From positions 49,504 to 62,863 of the forward strand of contig JAHZAW010000013.1 in assembly GCA_019423725.1 (NCBI GenBank): a stretch of DNA of 13,360 nt. The letters are read 5' to 3'. Source of the stretch: Clostridiales bacterium (GTDB taxonomy: Bacteria; Bacillota; Clostridia; Lachnospirales; Anaerotignaceae). Position 1 is the first letter of the stretch. Every line of letters starts with the position of its first letter. The notes under the pieces were generated by a model. It ran no database searches, was not told the DNA's origin, and saw only the letters and a list, made by a program, of their open reading frames with translations. The position numbers and the translations under genes are program-made. Positions 13,222-13,360 of the stretch are shown here, piece after piece.

Positions 13222-13250
13222 AAAATATCATAATCCATATTAAAAATCAA
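13222..13250 (-). promoter_or_regulatory. Probable promoter of the TetR gene
   Basis: On the minus strand, TTGATT (13245-13250) and TATTTT (13222-13227) are spaced by 17 bp in AT-rich DNA. The start would be near 13215, with a leader of about 47 nt. The match is moderate. Confidence 0.4.
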
Positions 13251-13278
13251 ATGAAATTAATGTAAGTTATATAGAAAT

Positions 13279-13306
13279 AAAAAAAGCCCTAAAACGGGCA
13301 AAAAAA
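13279..13306 (-). terminator. Terminator of the tRNA transcript
   Basis: On the minus strand, GCCC-GTTTTA-GGGC is followed by seven T (13279-13285). It is also preceded by a T-run, so A-T pairs can lengthen the stem. It begins directly after the tRNA 3' end. Confidence 0.85.
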
Positions 13307-13307
13307 G

Positions 13308-13360
13308 TGGGAGTTACAGGGCTCGAACCTGTGACCCTCTGCTTGTAAGGCAGATGCTCT
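13308..13360 (-). tRNA. tRNA-Val(TAC), 5' part outside window
   Basis: Read on the minus strand, the right edge gives the anticodon arm TCTGC-CTTACAA-GCAGA (anticodon TAC, valine), a variable loop, the T arm ACAGG-TTCGAGC-CCTGT, the acceptor strand AACTCCC and discriminator A at 13308. The D arm and 5' acceptor strand lie beyond the window. CCA is not encoded: the next bases are C followed by a T-run that belongs to the terminator. The gene may be the last of a tRNA cluster continuing to the right. Confidence 0.93.

Noticed and set aside
1..13360. Mobile elements, CRISPR arrays, phage or defence systems
   Set aside because: No transposase, integrase, terminal repeats, repeat-spacer pattern or known defence proteins are seen; the genes are typical chromosomal families.

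Overview
The window looks like a chromosomal stretch of a low-to-mid GC Gram-positive anaerobe, most likely a clostridial species of Lachnospiraceae type. The reasons are the near-consensus sigma-A promoters (TTGACn, 17 bp, TATAAT/TATACT), strong AGGAGG-type ribosome binding sites, a SAM-I riboswitch in front of metK, many intrinsic terminators, and a tRNA gene without an encoded CCA. The genus cannot be read from the sequence. I see no phage, transposon, CRISPR or toxin-antitoxin signature; this is ordinary housekeeping and accessory metabolism, and the interest lies mostly in the regulatory DNA and RNA.

Left part, minus strand (1-5965). Read in the direction of transcription: mntP (manganese exporter) with its own promoter, a short leader carrying a terminator hairpin, and a 3' terminator. 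Directly behind that terminator comes the promoter of a four-gene overlapping operon: a Crp/Fnr-type regulator, a lipoprotein solute-binding protein, a permease and an ATPase (NitT/TauT/SsuABC type ABC importer, ligand unknown). A 26-bp palindrome sits against the -10 box of this operon and is probably the regulator's own operator. Downstream, with a separate promoter, come a CbxX/CfxQ (SpoVK-like) AAA+ ATPase and an iron-containing alcohol dehydrogenase that runs off the left edge.

Middle part, plus strand (6204-10932). An APC-family amino acid permease is divergent from mntP. Next is metK (SAM synthetase) behind a complete SAM-I riboswitch and terminator, then mgtE (magnesium channel/transporter). 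The mgtE leader is about 250 nt long and is the most interesting element here: it holds a good promoter, a 31-codon upstream ORF with its own Shine-Dalgarno, a strong hairpin that contains the upstream ORF's stop codon, and a second long helix that pairs with the mgtE ribosome binding site. I do not recognise a known Mg2+ riboswitch in it.

Right part. A LysR-family regulator and a MaoC-type (R)-hydratase lie on the plus strand, each closed by a terminator. A TetR-family regulator converges on the MaoC gene, with a long shared hairpin between them. At the right edge is the 3' part of a minus-strand tRNA-Val(TAC) with its terminator.

Two divalent-metal transporter genes (mntP export, mgtE import) lie within 4 kb, and both have structured leaders with terminator-like hairpins. 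The ABC operon appears to be controlled by its own first gene. The functional links among the other genes are weak, and most transcription units stand alone.
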